From NCBI GenBank assembly GCA_019314085.1, contig JAFCZZ010000166.1:1-5121 (forward strand): a DNA stretch of 5,121 bases, written 5' to 3'. The notes under the pieces are model-generated. The model saw only the letters and a program-made list of their open reading frames with translations. It ran no database searches and had not been told where the DNA came from. The stretch is from Deltaproteobacteria bacterium (GTDB taxonomy: Bacteria; Desulfobacterota; Syntrophia; Syntrophales; UBA2210). A program made the position numbers and the translations under genes. Below are positions 4,273 through 5,121 of the stretch, piece by piece; position 1 is the stretch's first letter; each line of letters opens with the position of its first letter.

Positions 4273-5121
4273 ATGATCGAGATACACCCTGACCGATTTT
4301 ATCTGACCTCCACCGGGAGGCTGGCGCGCGACCTCACCCGGCGCTTTCGCCTGAAGTGTCTCCGTGAGGAGAGACGGGGATGGGAATCTCTGCAGGCGAT
4401 GAGTCTAAAAGTCTGGCTTGAACGGACATGGTCCGAAGCGTGGCCCGAGGAGATGCCCGCCGCGGATCTCTACTGTATGAGCCTCTGGAAGGATCTGACA
4501 GAGCGGATCGTCCCCCCTTCCCCCCTGACTGTTGACACGAACCTGTGCGCCATCCTTGATGAAAACTACGGTACGATGATCCGCCACGGCCTTGACCCCA
4601 CATCCGGCTTCCCTTCTACGCCCCTCGTCGAATGGAGAAGAGGGATAAGCGCGGCCTTCGCGAAGAAACTCAAATCAGGCGGTCTCTTTCATCCGTCCGG
4701 TTATCCCTCCCTCCTGCGCAGGGCCGTAAAAGATGGCAGAATAGTTCTTCCGGAGAGGATTACACTGGCAGGCTTTGAATCACCCGCCCCACTGGAGCGC
4801 GAACTGTTTGTGACGCTTGAGGAACAATCCAGGAACAATCCAATGTCGAATACATGGATCTCCCGGCGCGAAGGCCGGAGAAGATCGAGGCACTGGCCCT
4901 CCCCTCACCCGAGCAAGAGGTCACCTACCTGGTCCATCGCCTTGCCGGGGACGCCCTGACGACACCCCTGCACCGGATAGGGGTCATTGTTCCAGACATG
5001 GACCGGTACGCGAAGACGCTGGAACGCAGCCTCAGGAACGTGACGGCCGATGCCGCGCCCCACGGTCTGCACTGGTTCAACATCACAAAGGGTATCCCAC
5101 TCCTTGAGACGCACCTGATGC
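4273..5121 (+). pseudogene. AddB-like DNA repair nuclease/helicase-family protein, frameshifted, partial
   Basis: The visible part resembles the N-terminus of the AddB-related 'probable DNA repair protein' family (TIGR03623 type, about 900 aa; a C-terminal RecB-type nuclease would lie outside the window). Segment 1, residues 1-186, has FYLTSTGRLARDLTRRFRL, then WESLQAMSLKVWLERTW, LYCMSLWKDL, VEWRRGISAAFAKKL and ITLAGFESPAPLERELF. Segment 2, in another frame from 4842, has ALPSPEQEVTYLVHRLAG, HRIGVIVPDMDRYAKTLERS and WFNITKGIPLLETHL, the expected continuation, open to the right edge. The break coincides with an 11-bp tandem duplication (4820-4841). Unrepaired, translation runs 42 further codons and stops at 4957-4959. 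Removing one copy joins ...TLEEQS to NVEYMDLP. The start ATG is the only one possible, since an in-frame TAA lies at 4246, but it lacks a clear Shine-Dalgarno. It is divergent from the defence operon and may be the chromosomal flank. Confidence 0.8.
4820..4841 (+). repeat. 11-bp tandem duplication causing the frameshift
   Basis: AGGAACAATCC occurs twice, head to tail, at 4820-4830 and 4831-4841, with no mismatch. Eleven is not a multiple of three, so the reading frame shifts exactly here; the family-like protein sequence continues in the new frame right after the second copy. Confidence 0.93.

Overview
The window looks like part of a bacterial defence island, with one chromosomal DNA-repair gene at its right edge. 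GC content is moderate. The right-hand gene resembles the AddB-like 'probable DNA repair protein' family (TIGR03623 type) of Proteobacteria and their relatives, so a Gram-negative such as a proteobacterium or Desulfobacterota member is the best guess. That placement is inference and weak.

Layout. Everything from 1 to 3956 reads on the minus strand, so transcription runs from right to left. In order these are: a small XRE/Cro-type regulator (3735-3956); the isolated N-terminal nuclease domain of a type I restriction HsdR subunit (3294-3731); an intact DUF1016/YhcG-family PD-(D/E)XK nuclease (2160-3287); the wreck of an hsdS specificity gene, with two internal deletions (1693-2163); the C-terminal stub of a winged-helix protein (1521-1658); a DUF6155-like protein (888-1439); and the first 301 residues of a TOTE-type archaeo-eukaryotic primase (1-904, running off the left edge), whose family normally continues into a helicase. 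A 316-bp divergent intergenic region (3957-4272) follows. The plus-strand AddB-like gene then starts at 4273 and leaves the window on the right, and it carries a frameshift.

How it works together. The right-hand minus-strand block is a decayed type I restriction-modification operon. The regulator and the DUF1016 nuclease are whole, HsdR is cut just before its helicase motor, no hsdM is visible, and hsdS keeps only the beginnings of two target-recognition domains plus the conserved C-terminal helix. The left-hand block is a separate module: a TOTE primase(-helicase) translated in a 17-bp overlap with DUF6155, behind a cluster of TGTCAYAG repeats.

The most notable observations are these. The AddB-like gene is frameshifted by a clean 11-bp tandem duplication. 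The DUF1016 gene contains four short palindromic units that expand a Q-T-x-S motif in frame. A hidden reading frame ends with an ATGA overlap on the DUF1016 start and probably marks the old upstream gene. The HsdR nuclease domain survives with its catalytic residues but without a motor. No tRNA, rRNA, CRISPR array, transposase or clear attachment site was found.
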